A stretch of DNA of 64,000 nucleotides. Source: Intrasporangiaceae bacterium (lineage in GTDB: Bacteria > Actinomycetota > Actinomycetes > Actinomycetales > Dermatophilaceae). The number at the start of each line of letters is the position of its first letter. Within the stretch, counting starts at the first letter, position 1. The notes under the pieces were generated by a model, which saw only the letters and a list, made by a program, of their open reading frames with translations, was not told the DNA's origin and did no database searches. The stretch covers positions 1-64,000 of the forward strand of contig JAJPIW010000032.1 of NCBI GenBank assembly GCA_021324575.1, in the 5' to 3' direction. The translations under genes were made by a program, and so were the position numbers. Below are positions 40,345-49,242 of this stretch, piece by piece.

Positions 40345-41797
40345 CCCCCAAGGCTTTCTCAAGGTTCGCGAGCGCGAGCTGCCGACCCGCCGACCGGTTT
40401 CGGTCCGGATCAAGGACTGGCGCGAGGTCTACGAGGAGCAGTCCGTTGCCCAGCTCCAGCTTCAGGCCGGGCGCTGCATGGACTGCGGAATCCCGTTCTG
40501 CCACAACGGTTGTCCGCTCGGCAACCTCATCCCGGAGTGGAACGACCTGGCCTGGAAGGGCGACTGGTCCGAGGCCATCGAGCGGCTCCACGCGACCAAC
40601 AACTTCCCGGAGTTCACCGGCCGGCTCTGCCCGGCGCCCTGCGAGACGGCCTGCGTCCTCGGCATCAACCAGCCGGCCGTGACGATCAAGCAGGTCGAGC
40701 TCACGACGATCGAGCGCGCCTTCGAGGCCGGGGCAGTGACACCGCAGCCGCCCGAGCGCCTCTCCGGCAAGACGGTCGCCGTCGTCGGCTCCGGCCCGGC
40801 CGGTCTGGCCGCCGCCCAGCAGCTGACCCGTGCCGGCCACACCGTCGCGGTCTACGAGCGGGCCGACAAGCCCGGCGGGCTGATGCGCTACGGGATCCCC
40901 GAGTTCAAGATGGAGAAGGCGGTGCTCGACCGCCGGATCGCCCAGATGGAGGCCGAGGGCACCCGCTTCCGCAGCGGGGTCAACGTCGGCGTCGAGGTGA
41001 CCGGCGAGCAGCTCCGCAGCCGCTACGACGCCGTCGTCCTCGCGATCGGTGCCACCGTGCCGCGCGACCTGCCCGTCCCCGGACGCGAGCTGGACGGGGT
41101 GCTCCAGGCCATGCAGTTCCTGCCGCCGGCCAACAAGGTGGCGCTCGGCGAGGCGGTCGAGGGCCAGGTCACCGCCGAGGGCAAGGACGTCATCGTCATC
41201 GGCGGCGGCGACACCGGCGCCGACTGCATCGGCACGTCGCACCGGCAAGGTGCCCGCTCGGTCACCAGCCTGGAGATCATGCCGCAGCCCGGCGAGGTCC
41301 GGCCGGCCAGCCAGCCGTGGCCCACGTACCCGATGATCTTCCGGGTCGCCTCCGCGCACGAGGAGGGCGGCGAGCGGCTGTATGCCGTGAGCACCAGTGC
41401 GATCGTCGGTGACGAGGAGGGGCGCGTCCGCGGGCTCCAGCTCCACGACGTGGTCATGGGCGAGCGCGGCTTCGAGAAGGTCGAGGGGACCGAGCGTGAG
41501 CTCCCGGCGCAGCTCATCCTGCTCGCCATGGGCTTCCTCGGTCCGCAGGGCCCCGGCGTCGTCGAGCAGCTCGGTGTCGACCTCGACGGTCGGTCCAACG
41601 TCGTCCGCGACGCGGCATACATGACGTCGGTCCCCGGAGTGTTCGTAGCCGGTGACGCCGGCCGCGGCCAGTCGCTCATCGTCTGGGCGATCGCCGAGGG
41701 CCGCTCGGCGGCCAATGGTGTCGACGCGTGGCTCAACGGCACCGCTTCGGCCCTGCCGCGTCCGATCAACCCCACCGACCGCCCCCTCGTCGTCTGA
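40337..41797 (+). CDS. gltD: Glutamate synthase small subunit
   Basis: This NADPH-binding flavoprotein supplies electrons to GltB. The 486-residue protein begins ADPQGFLKV and has the N-terminal 4Fe-4S cysteines ([26 protein letters not shown]), the FAD loop [13 protein letters not shown] near 149, the NADPH loop [11 protein letters not shown], and [20 protein letters not shown] 40337 was chosen because it overlaps the gltB stop. Confidence 0.95.
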   Translation: MADPQGFLKVRERELPTRRPVSVRIKDWREVYEEQSVAQLQLQAGRCMDCGIPFCHNGCPLGNLIPEWNDLAWKGDWSEAIERLHATNNFPEFTGRLCPAPCETACVLGINQPAVTIKQVELTTIERAFEAGAVTPQPPERLSGKTVAVVGSGPAGLAAAQQLTRAGHTVAVYERADKPGGLMRYGIPEFKMEKAVLDRRIAQMEAEGTRFRSGVNVGVEVTGEQLRSRYDAVVLAIGATVPRDLPVPGRELDGVLQAMQFLPPANKVALGEAVEGQVTAEGKDVIVIGGGDTGADCIGTSHRQGARSVTSLEIMPQPGEVRPASQPWPTYPMIFRVASAHEEGGERLYAVSTSAIVGDEEGRVRGLQLHDVVMGERGFEKVEGTERELPAQLILLAMGFLGPQGPGVVEQLGVDLDGRSNVVRDAAYMTSVPGVFVAGDAGRGQSLIVWAIAEGRSAANGVDAWLNGTASALPRPINPTDRPLVV

Positions 41798-42119
41798 GCT
41801 CGGCGCCCGTCGAGCTCGGCTGACTGGTCGACGTCGGGTGGCACTGGCCACCGGAGGCTCTGCTGGCCAGTCGACTACACGGGAGACCAGTCCGAGCGCG
41901 CCCTGGCGACCGGGTGCCGCGGCCCCCGGTGAGGGCATGGGTGGGGCGACGGCAACACCCGGACGGGTTACCGGACCGTAGATGTCGTGACCACGACACC
42001 CACGGTCGGGTAACCGGCTCGGTAACCCGTCGTCGGGGTGCTCGACGACCTCCGGCGCGGCTCGGCCGGGGGTGGTCGCACCGGCGGCAGGGGACGACGA
42101 TTGACATCGTTGTCCGGAC

Positions 42120-42135
42120 TGTGACCGCGCTCACG
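42120..42135. promoter_or_regulatory. CRP/GlxR-like operator upstream of pyk
   Basis: TGTGACCGCGCTCACG matches the CRP/GlxR consensus TGTGA-N6-TCACA at all but the last base. Its centre is about 40 bp upstream of the presumed leaderless start at 42167, where an activator would touch RNA polymerase. Assignment is by consensus only. Confidence 0.6.
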
Positions 42136-42153
42136 CGTAAGCGCTACCGCGGC

Positions 42154-42159
42154 TAGGGT
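42154..42159 (+). promoter_or_regulatory. -10 box of pyk
   Basis: TAGGGT ends 7 nt before the pyk ATG, as at other apparent leaderless starts in the window. Confidence 0.5.
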
Positions 42160-42166
42160 TTGACGC

Positions 42167-43621
42167 ATGCGTCGCGCGAAGATCGTCTGCACCCTCGGCC
42201 CTGCCACATCCACTCCCGAGCAGATCCGCGACCTCGTCGCGGCCGGCATGGATGTCGCCCGGCTCAATCTGTCCCACGGGTCCTATGAGGACCACAAGGT
42301 GACCTACGACGCCGTGCGTGCGGCGACCGACGAGCTCGGTCACGCGGTCGGGGTTCTGGTGGACCTGCAGGGCCCCAAGATCCGCACCGGCCGGTTCAGC
42401 GGCGGCCCGATCCTGCTGGCCCCCGGCGACGTGTTCACCATCACCAACCGTGACATCGACGGCACCCAGACCGAGGTCGGCACGACCTACAAGGGTCTGC
42501 CCGGCGACGTCAGCCCCGGCGACCGGCTGCTCATCGACGACGGCAAGATCGCGCTCGTCGCGACCGATGTCACCGACACCGACGTCGTCTGCCAGGTCGT
42601 CGAGGGCGGACCACTGTCCAACAACAAGGGCATCAACCTGCCCGGTGTGGCCGTGTCGGTCCCCGCGATGTCGGAGAAGGACAAGGCCGACCTGCGGTTC
42701 GGCCTGGCGCTGGGGGCCGACGTCATCGCCCTGTCGTTCGTCCGCAACGCCAGCGACGTCACCGACGTCCACGCGATCATGGACGAGGTCGGGCGCCGGG
42801 TGCCGGTCATCGCCAAGATCGAGAAGCCGCAGGCGGTCGACAACCTCGCCGAGATCATCGACGCGTTCGACGGGATCATGGTGGCCCGCGGCGACCTGGG
42901 CGTGGAGCTGCCGCTGGAGCAGGTGCCGCTGGTCCAGAAGCGGGCCATCGAGATGGCCCGTGGCCAGGCCAAGCCGGTCATCGTGGCAACCCAGGTCCTG
43001 GAGTCGATGATCGAGAACTCGCGCCCCACCCGCGCGGAGGCGTCGGATGCCGCGAACGCCGTGCTCGACGGTGCCGACGCGCTGATGCTGTCCGGGGAGA
43101 CCAGCGTCGGCAAGTACCCCATCGCGACGGTGCGGACCATGAGCCGGATCATCGAGAGCACCGAGGAGCACGGCCTGGACCGGATCCCCAAGCTCAAGAA
43201 CTCCCCGCACACGATGGGAGGCGCCGTCGTCAAGGCCGCGGCCGAGATCGGGGCGACGCTCGGGGCGCGCTACCTCGTCACGTTCACCCAGTCCGGTGAC
43301 TCGGCGCGCCGGCTGTCCCGCCTGCGGCCCCGGCTGCCCATGCTGGCGTTCACCCCCCTCCAGTCGACCCGCTCGCAGCTCTCGCTGACGTGGGGTATCG
43401 AGACCTACCTCGTGCCGATGCAGCGCCACACCGACCAGATGGCGATGCTCGTCGACGAGGTCCTCCTCGCCGAGGGCATGGCCGAGGAAGGCGACCTCGT
43501 GGTCATCGCGGCCGGGTCGCCCCCCGGCATACCGGGCTCCACCAACGCGGTGCGGGTCCACACGATCGGCGACGCGAAGAACCGGGTGGCGCCGGCATAC
43601 GAGGACATGGAAACCCCGTAG
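42167..43621 (+). CDS. pyk: Pyruvate kinase
   Basis: It converts phosphoenolpyruvate and ADP to pyruvate and ATP. The 484-residue protein has [24 protein letters not shown], the [11 protein letters not shown] segment, the active-site signature [12 protein letters not shown] and [10 protein letters not shown], plus the C-terminal allosteric domain. The mRNA is probably leaderless. A CRP/GlxR-like site suggests control by carbon status. Confidence 0.96.
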   Translation: MRRAKIVCTLGPATSTPEQIRDLVAAGMDVARLNLSHGSYEDHKVTYDAVRAATDELGHAVGVLVDLQGPKIRTGRFSGGPILLAPGDVFTITNRDIDGTQTEVGTTYKGLPGDVSPGDRLLIDDGKIALVATDVTDTDVVCQVVEGGPLSNNKGINLPGVAVSVPAMSEKDKADLRFGLALGADVIALSFVRNASDVTDVHAIMDEVGRRVPVIAKIEKPQAVDNLAEIIDAFDGIMVARGDLGVELPLEQVPLVQKRAIEMARGQAKPVIVATQVLESMIENSRPTRAEASDAANAVLDGADALMLSGETSVGKYPIATVRTMSRIIESTEEHGLDRIPKLKNSPHTMGGAVVKAAAEIGATLGARYLVTFTQSGDSARRLSRLRPRLPMLAFTPLQSTRSQLSLTWGIETYLVPMQRHTDQMAMLVDEVLLAEGMAEEGDLVVIAAGSPPGIPGSTNAVRVHTIGDAKNRVAPAYEDMETP

Positions 43622-43635
43622 CACGACGGCACAGG

Positions 43636-43641
43636 TATGCT
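43636..43641 (+). promoter_or_regulatory. -10 box of tRNA-Leu
   Basis: TATGCT lies 14 nt before the mature 5' end of the tRNA and fits TANNNT. It sits 14 nt after the pyk stop, so the tRNA may also be read through from pyk. Confidence 0.45.
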
Positions 43642-43655
43642 GTCCGCCGCACCCT

Positions 43656-43741
43656 GCCGGGATGGTGGAATGGCAGACACGGAGCACTCAAAATGCTTTG
43701 CCCGCAAGGGCGTGCGGGTTCAAGTCCCGCTCCCGGCACCA
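43656..43741 (+). tRNA. tRNA-Leu (CAA)
   Basis: The acceptor arms GCCGGGA and TCCCGGC pair perfectly, with A discriminator and encoded CCA. The anticodon arm GAGCA-CTCAAAA-TGCTT gives anticodon CAA, reading UUG. A long variable arm (TGCCCGCAAGGGCGT) marks a class II tRNA, and GGTTCAAGTCC is the T loop. Confidence 0.95.
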
Positions 43742-43776
43742 CACCAGATCACTGACGACACGGAGAGGCGCTGGCG

Positions 43777-44403
43777 ATGACCGAGGGGACGTCCGACGGC
43801 ACGACACAGGTTCAGCACCCGGCCGGAACCCCCACGCGGGTGCTCGTCGCCGAGGATGAGGCGCTCATCCGGCTCGACCTGGCCGAGATGCTGACCGACG
43901 CCGGCTACGAGGTCGTCGGTCAGGCCAGCGACGGGCAGCAGGCCGTCGACCTGGCCACCCGGCTCACACCCGACCTGGTCATCATGGACGTCAAGATGCC
44001 CGTGCTCGATGGTCTCGGTGCTGCCGAGCAGATCGGTGAGCAGCGGATCTGTCCGGTCATCATGCTCACGGCGTTCAGCCAGACCGAGCTGGTGGAGCGG
44101 GCCCGTGACGCCGGCGTCATGACCTACCTCGTCAAGCCGTTCACGTCCTCCCAGCTGCTCCCGGCCATCGAGATCGCCCTGTCCCGCTGGTCCGAGCTGA
44201 CCACGCTGGAGGCCGAGGTGGTCGACCTCGGCGAGCGGCTCGAGACCCGCAAGGCCGTCGAGCGCGCCAAGGGCGTCCTCATGAAGAAGCTCAAGATCTC
44301 CGAGGCCGAGGCCTTCCGCTGGATCCAGAAGACCGCGATGGACCGGCGCATGGGCATGCGCGAGGTGTCCGACGCGGTCGTCGAGCAGATGGGCAAGGCC
44401 TGA
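43777..44403 (+). CDS. pdtaR: ANTAR-domain response regulator (PdtaR-like)
   Basis: The 208-residue protein has an N-terminal receiver domain (LVAEDEALIRLDL, phospho-acceptor in VIMDVKMPVLDG near residue 70, LVKPF) and a C-terminal ANTAR RNA-binding domain (KAVERAKGVLMKK...EAFRWIQKTAMDRR). It matches mycobacterial Rv1626/PdtaR, which is phosphorylated by PdtaS and binds ANTAR RNA hairpins. The kinase is not in the window. The ATG follows GGAGAGG. Confidence 0.92.
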   Translation: MTEGTSDGTTQVQHPAGTPTRVLVAEDEALIRLDLAEMLTDAGYEVVGQASDGQQAVDLATRLTPDLVIMDVKMPVLDGLGAAEQIGEQRICPVIMLTAFSQTELVERARDAGVMTYLVKPFTSSQLLPAIEIALSRWSELTTLEAEVVDLGERLETRKAVERAKGVLMKKLKISEAEAFRWIQKTAMDRRMGMREVSDAVVEQMGKA

Positions 44404-44408
44404 CCGAC

Positions 44409-44432
44409 CGGCATACGACATCGCGTATGCCG
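44409..44432. terminator. Terminator made of an inverted pair of the GGCATAC word
   Basis: CGGCATACG-acatcg-CGTATGCCG is a perfect 9-bp stem with a 6-nt loop. It sits in the 36-bp gap between two convergent genes, so it can end both transcripts. The stem is exactly two inverted copies of the extended word found throughout the window. Confidence 0.7.
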
Positions 44433-44439
44433 CGTGCTC

Positions 44440-45261
44440 TCACCGCAGCAGCACGACCAGCTGGGTCAGCAGTGGAGCGACGATCAGTGCCGGGAGCATG
44501 TCGCCCACCGGAACATCGCGGATTCGTAGGAGCCGCAACCCGATTCCCGCGAGCATGAGGCCGCCGGTGGCGGTGAGTGCGGCGACGTGAGCGTCGGGCA
44601 GGACCGAGCCCAGGACCACCCCGACGAGGGTCAGGCTGCCCTGCACCACGAGAACCGAGGCCGCCGACAGGAGGACCCCCACGCCGAAGGACGACGCGAA
44701 GGCCATGGCGGCGAAGCCGTCGAGGACCGACTTGAGAGTCAGCTGCTCGATGCCGTGACCCATCCCGTCCGACAGCGCTCCGAGGATGGTGAGCGGGCCG
44801 ACGCAGAACAGGAGCGAGGCGGTCAGCCAGCCCTCGATGAAGCGTTCGCGGGCGTCGGCCTCAGGCAGGGTCGTCGCGGCGGCAACCGCGTCGCCGCCGG
44901 TGTCGTCAACAGCCTCACCAGCCGCGCGGCCGCGCCGGGTGAGGCGGGTCTGGAGGCGGCCGGCCAGCTCCTCGAGCCGCGCCTCGATCCGCAGCAGCGA
45001 CCCGACGATCGAGCCGATGAGGAGCGACCCCAGGACGACGAGGACCGGCGCGCCGCTGCCGACCGCGGCCTTGAACGACGGGTCGGTGACGCTGGCCGCC
45101 GACAGCGCGGCGATGAGGATCGTGGTGAGCCCGAGGACGTCGGTGACGACATGCCGGACCCGGTCCGGGAAGCGGTTGCCGACCGCGATCCCGGCACCCG
45201 CACCGAGGAGGACGGTCGCGACATTGAGGGCCGTTCCGAGGCCCGGCACTCCCGCAGACAT
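44440..45261 (-). CDS. DUF554 membrane protein
   Basis: The 273-residue protein has about seven hydrophobic helices and the DUF554 features GTALNVATVLLGAGAGIAVG at the N terminus, GSLLRIEARLEELAG, and LTASLLFCVGPLTILGALSDG. Function is unknown; homologues are proposed transporters. TAGGGT on the reverse strand ends 7 nt before the ATG (45261), so the mRNA is probably leaderless; the track ORF start is longer. Confidence 0.8.
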   Translation of the reverse strand: MSAGVPGLGTALNVATVLLGAGAGIAVGNRFPDRVRHVVTDVLGLTTILIAALSAASVTDPSFKAAVGSGAPVLVVLGSLLIGSIVGSLLRIEARLEELAGRLQTRLTRRGRAAGEAVDDTGGDAVAAATTLPEADARERFIEGWLTASLLFCVGPLTILGALSDGMGHGIEQLTLKSVLDGFAAMAFASSFGVGVLLSAASVLVVQGSLTLVGVVLGSVLPDAHVAALTATGGLMLAGIGLRLLRIRDVPVGDMLPALIVAPLLTQLVVLLR

Positions 45262-45409
45262 GCCCGCCACCCTATGAGGCGCAAGCCGACCGGCCGGACC
45301 CCCTTCCACCGGCCGGGCACCGACCCCTATTGTCTGGAGTGCGGCGACCCCTGCGCCGCAGAGCGAGCCGTGGCTTGCTTCCGCCCGTCCGTAGTGGAGG
45401 ACCCCGCCC

Positions 45410-45979
45410 GTGTCCCGCGCCCCGATCGTCGTGCACCCGGTCTCACCTGATCGACCGGATGCCTTGGTGGGCTTGTGGGTGGCGGGTCGGGTCGAGCAGG
45501 GCGCCAGCCTGGAGGCCGCGAGTCGGTATGCCGCGGACGGCCGGATCGCCTCGGCCCTGGCCAGGTCCGAGGTCCACGCGTTCGTCGCCACCCGTGATGA
45601 CGTGCCGCTCGGCTACGTCGTGCTCATCGACCGGATCTTCGGGCTCTCGGACACGACCGAGCTGGCCATCGACCAGCTGTACGTCACCAAGGAGGCCCGC
45701 CGTCAGGGTGTGGCCCGGCAGCTGCTCACGGCGGTCGTCGCACAGGCCGAGCGGATGGGCAGCGAGCGGATCATCAGCAACGTCCCGGCACAGGACCGCG
45801 AGGCCAACCGGTACTTCGCCCGGCTCGGCTTCGGCTCCGCGGTCACCCGTCGGGTGACGACGACTGCCCAGCTGCGGCGCAAGGTGCTCGGCGGCGCCGA
45901 CGTGTCGACGTTCGAGAACGTCCTGCGGCGGCGGCGCACCCTACGCGCCCAGCGCAGCGCGCGCAGCGCCTCGGCCTGA
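45410..45979 (+). CDS. GNAT-family N-acetyltransferase
   Basis: The 189-residue protein has a GNAT acetyl-CoA site (LYVTKEARRQGVARQLL near residue 100) and the later NVPAQDREANRYFARLGF segment. Its substrate is unknown. A basic arginine-rich tail follows. The GTG follows GGAGG by 9 nt. The last 39 nt overlap the end of the convergent monooxygenase gene. Confidence 0.85.
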   Translation: MSRAPIVVHPVSPDRPDALVGLWVAGRVEQGASLEAASRYAADGRIASALARSEVHAFVATRDDVPLGYVVLIDRIFGLSDTTELAIDQLYVTKEARRQGVARQLLTAVVAQAERMGSERIISNVPAQDREANRYFARLGFGSAVTRRVTTTAQLRRKVLGGADVSTFENVLRRRRTLRAQRSARSASA

Positions 45980-47083
45980 CCCAGCTGCTCGACGCGACCC
46001 GGCCCGTTCGCGCCGGGCGATGTGGTCGGCCACCCGGGCCGCGTCGCGTCCAGCGCCACCGATGAGCATCGAGTAGAAGCCGCTCTGGAAGAGCAGGCCG
46101 ACGAAGTAGAGCCCCGGCAGGTCGGGCATGACGCCCCCGTCGTCGCGGGGCCAGCCGGACTCGCCGAGCGGCGACGGCACGATGAACGAGAAGTCCTGAC
46201 GGAACCCGGTGCACCACAGCACGTTCGCCACGTCCAGGACGGTGCCGTCGGCGAGGGTCGGCAGGCCCCCGGTGGCGCCGACCGTGCGGGCCGCAACGCG
46301 CCGGACACCGGCGGCGTCCAGGTCCGTGGTGCGGTGCCGCACGAGCGGGGTTCCGCCCGCGCGGATCTGGCTCTGCATCCGGCGACCCACCGGGGTTCGC
46401 ATGGTGAGGACGTGGTTGGCGAGGAACCACAGGACCGGCGCGGCGACCCGGGCTCGACCGGACTCGAGGTCGAAGGGGATCTGCCCCTTCACCGCGCCGG
46501 ACAGCCACGTCTGGTGACCCGAGGCGACCGACTCCATGGCGAGGTCGGCGCCGGACTGGCTCGCGCCGACGACGAGGACCGGGCCCGGCAGCAGCTGGCC
46601 GGGGTTGTGGTAGTCCGAGGAGTGCAGCTGGCGGATGCCCGGGTCGAGCTGGTCGGCCACGTCGGGAACGCGCGGGTGGTGCTCGCCCCCGGTGGCGATG
46701 ACGACGTTGCGGGTTTCGAAGTGCTCGCCACGCGCGGTCACCGCCCATCGCCCATCGGCGCACTGCTCGACCCGGCTCACCGGCATACCGCAGCGGACGT
46801 CCAGACCCGTCGTCGCGGCATACGACTCGAGGTGGTCGCCCATGTCGCGGCCGGTGGGCCAGCCCGCCCGAGGCCCCGGGAACGGCCGCCCGGGAAGGCC
46901 GTCCCACATCGCGGGTGTGTTGAGGCGCAGCGAGTCGTAGCGCTGCCGCCACTGGTCGCCGACGCGGGGGTCCTCGTCGAGGACGATGCACGGTATGCCG
47001 TGCTGCCGGAGGACGTAGGCCGTCGACAGACCTGTCTGGCCGGCGCCGACGACGATCGTGGCGAGGTCCTGGTTGTTTGTCAT
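45941..47083 (-). CDS. Flavin-containing monooxygenase-like oxidoreductase
   Basis: The 380-residue protein has an N-terminal FAD loop VVGAGQTGLSTAYVLR, a second nucleotide-binding loop VVGASQSGADLA near residue 170, and the FMO/CzcO-type WCTGFRQDFSFI block with a closing GLYFVGLLFQ. Substrate is unknown. It lies 87 bp downstream of the LuxR-type gene on the same strand and may be its target. Confidence 0.85.
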   Translation of the reverse strand: MTNNQDLATIVVGAGQTGLSTAYVLRQHGIPCIVLDEDPRVGDQWRQRYDSLRLNTPAMWDGLPGRPFPGPRAGWPTGRDMGDHLESYAATTGLDVRCGMPVSRVEQCADGRWAVTARGEHFETRNVVIATGGEHHPRVPDVADQLDPGIRQLHSSDYHNPGQLLPGPVLVVGASQSGADLAMESVASGHQTWLSGAVKGQIPFDLESGRARVAAPVLWFLANHVLTMRTPVGRRMQSQIRAGGTPLVRHRTTDLDAAGVRRVAARTVGATGGLPTLADGTVLDVANVLWCTGFRQDFSFIVPSPLGESGWPRDDGGVMPDLPGLYFVGLLFQSGFYSMLIGGAGRDAARVADHIARRERAGSRRAAGSGRGAARAALGA

Positions 47084-47123
47084 GTCCTTGACCGTAGGGA
47101 GCCGGCGGCACCGACCGCATCGG

Positions 47124-47140
47124 GCGGATGATGCATCCGC
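47124..47140. promoter_or_regulatory. Dyad upstream of the monooxygenase gene
   Basis: GCGGAT-GATGC-ATCCGC is a perfect 6-bp dyad with a 5-bp spacer, 41 bp upstream of the monooxygenase start. It is a candidate operator for the neighbouring LuxR-type regulator. Confidence 0.35.
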
Positions 47141-47170
47141 ACGCTGGGCGGTATGGGTCGAACGGTGCAG

Positions 47171-48790
47171 TCAGAGCAGGCCGTGGTCATAGGCGTATGC
47201 CGTGGCGCCGGATCGCGAGGTGAGGTCGAGCTTGGCGTAGATGTTGCTGAGGTGCCGTGCCACCGTCTTCTCGCTGAGCACGAGCTCGGCGGAGATGGCG
47301 CGGTTGGACAGTCCGCGGGCCAGGAGGCGGACCACCTCGATCTCGCGGGGCGTGAGGCTGCCGGGGGCTTGGGCGACCCGGCCAGTGAGGTCCTCGACGG
47401 CCTTGAGGTCGGGCCGCGCGCCGAGCTGCTCGAACACCGCCCGGGCGGCCTCGAGCTCGAGCGTGGCCCCCTCGTCGTCGCCCAGCGCCCGGAGACAGCG
47501 CGCCATGAGGACTCTCGTCCGGGCGCCGTGGTGGGGCATCTCCAGGGCGCGCCACGTGCGGCAGGCCCGTTCGGCCGAGATGAGGGCCTCGGCGGGGGAG
47601 CCGCCGGCCAGGGCGACCGCGGCGGCGGCGTCGTCGGCGAGGCCTCGCACCATGGGCGCGTCGAGGGTTGCCGCGATCTCGGCCAGGGCGTCAGCGGCCT
47701 CCCTCGCGCCGCCGAGGTCGGACACGGCGAGGTGGGCGGCGACAGCGGCCGCCAGCAGGTCGGCCCGGTCGGCCGGAGCCCGGTCCTCGGCGCACAGCCG
47801 CCGGAGGGTCACGACGACGCGGTCGGCCCGGCCCTGGGCGATGCGCAGGAGCGACAGGCCGGGTTCTGGCTGTCGGCCGGCGCGGTTGGCCCGCCGGTAC
47901 CCCGCCTCGGCCAGGTCGAAGCGGCCCGCGAGGCGGTCGAGCTCGGCACGCGCGTAGTGGGCGTCGCCGGCCAGGTGGCCGGGCAGCTGGGCGCAGGCGC
48001 GCACGGTGTCGTCCACCGCGGTCGCCCAGTCGCCGCGCAGGGTGAGGACGGTCGCGCGGTCGACGAGGCACACGCCGCGGTAGGGCACCAGGTCGGGGCG
48101 GGCAGCGCACCAGCCCGTGAAGGTCGAGGTCCACTCGGCCGCCCGGTCCAGGTCCCGCAGCCGGATGCAGGCACCCACGACCGAGCAGTAGAGCAGGCCG
48201 GCGATGCTCGGGGCCACCTCACCGGACGAGACAGCCACCATCACCTCGTCGAGGGTGACCAGGGCCGACGCGCGCCGGCCGGCACCCAGGTCGGCCCAGG
48301 CGAGGGTGAGCCGGGCGAGTGCCACGACGTCGGGGTCGGAGACCGCCAGCCCGAGCGACTCGGCCCGGCGGGCGGCCCCGACCGCCGCCTCCACCCGGCC
48401 TGCGACCAGCAGCCCGTGGGCGTCGAAGGCGACGAGGTGCGCCTCCTCCGATCCGCCGAGGCGGTGCTCCTCCACGAGCGTTCGGGCGCGCGCTGCCCAC
48501 CCGGCGGAGCGGGCCGGCTCCCCGGTGTTGCCATAGGTGAAGGCCACCCAGAAGGCAGCTCGTGCGGCCACCCGGTGCTCGCCGGCCGCGAGGAACCGGT
48601 GGTAGGCGCGCTCGCTGACGGCGATGCACTCCTCGTCCCGGCCCAGGAGGTGCGCGCACTCCGCGAGGGCGGCGACGTCCCGCGCCGGCAGGTCACCGGA
48701 GGGCTCGGCTGCGGACAGGGTCTCGTATGCCGCGGCCCAGTGGCCGTCGCGGAAGAGTCGCCCGCCGGGGGACAGGGCGTCGGCGGTCAC
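47171..48790 (-). CDS. LuxR-type regulator with TPR-like N-terminal region
   Basis: The 539-residue protein has a long alpha-helical, alanine-rich TPR-like region and a C-terminal LuxR HTH (LTPREIEVVRLLARGLSNRAISAELVLSEKTVARHLSNIYAKL). No receiver or ATPase motif is visible. The start is uncertain: GTG 48790 begins the helical repeat pattern; GTG 48835 and further upstream codons are alternatives. It is divergent from padR and upstream of the monooxygenase. Confidence 0.8.
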   Translation of the reverse strand: MTADALSPGGRLFRDGHWAAAYETLSAAEPSGDLPARDVAALAECAHLLGRDEECIAVSERAYHRFLAAGEHRVAARAAFWVAFTYGNTGEPARSAGWAARARTLVEEHRLGGSEEAHLVAFDAHGLLVAGRVEAAVGAARRAESLGLAVSDPDVVALARLTLAWADLGAGRRASALVTLDEVMVAVSSGEVAPSIAGLLYCSVVGACIRLRDLDRAAEWTSTFTGWCAARPDLVPYRGVCLVDRATVLTLRGDWATAVDDTVRACAQLPGHLAGDAHYARAELDRLAGRFDLAEAGYRRANRAGRQPEPGLSLLRIAQGRADRVVVTLRRLCAEDRAPADRADLLAAAVAAHLAVSDLGGAREAADALAEIAATLDAPMVRGLADDAAAAVALAGGSPAEALISAERACRTWRALEMPHHGARTRVLMARCLRALGDDEGATLELEAARAVFEQLGARPDLKAVEDLTGRVAQAPGSLTPREIEVVRLLARGLSNRAISAELVLSEKTVARHLSNIYAKLDLTSRSGATAYAYDHGLL

Positions 48791-48894
48791 GACGCCTGGT
48801 TCGGTGACCGGGTCATGACCCCAAGCATGCTCCACCCGGCGGTGGTTGCACGCCGTCGTCGCGCTGAGTCCGCGAAACGCCTCGCACGCCAACT

Positions 48895-48909
48895 CTATAC
48901 AGATAGACT
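48895..48909. promoter_or_regulatory. -10 box and dyad upstream of padR
   Basis: CTATACAGATAG contains the dyad CTAT-acag-ATAG and overlaps the TAGACT -10 box (48904-48909), which ends 6 nt before the padR ATG. It could be an autoregulatory PadR site and is the most A/T-rich spot in the neighbourhood. Confidence 0.4.
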
Positions 48910-48915
48910 TTCCCC

Positions 48916-49242
48916 ATGGGCAGGCGACTCTCACCGCAGTCCAGTGGCGTCCTGGACGCGCTGGCGGACGATCCGATCACGTGGCGCTACGGCTACGAGC
49001 TGGGGCAGCAGGTCGGTCTCCGGGCCGGCACGCTGTACCCGATCCTGATGCGCCTCAGCGAGGGAGGCCTGCTCGAGGACTCCTGGGAGAGCGATCCGCC
49101 CGCAGGGCGGCCGCCGCGCCACCTCTACCGGCTCACGGCACTGGGCCAGCAGGCAGCGGCGGAGCTCGGGTCGGCGTCGAGTGACGCAGCCACGCACTCG
49201 GTGCGTGGGATCCAGGGACTCGCGACGCGGAGCGCATCGTGA
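48916..49242 (+). CDS. PadR-family transcriptional regulator
   Basis: The 108-residue winged-helix protein has the PadR pattern RYGYELGQQVGLRAGTLYPILMRLSEGGLLEDSW and RHLYRLTALGQQ. PadR proteins usually repress an adjacent operon and respond to small molecules or stress. It is probably leaderless and overlaps the next gene (GTGA), which should be its partner. Confidence 0.9.
   Translation: MGRRLSPQSSGVLDALADDPITWRYGYELGQQVGLRAGTLYPILMRLSEGGLLEDSWESDPPAGRPPRHLYRLTALGQQAAAELGSASSDAATHSVRGIQGLATRSAS

Larger units (their letters stand above)
41798..42166. other. Regulatory gap upstream of pyk
   Basis: The 369-bp gap has no gene. It holds three GGTTACC/GGTAACC words (41967, 42009, 42021), two of which form the 12-bp inverted pair GACGGGTTACCG / CGGTAACCCGTC (41962-41973, 42020-42031), a TTGACA at 42101, a CRP-like site and the pyk -10 box. 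Confidence 0.6.
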
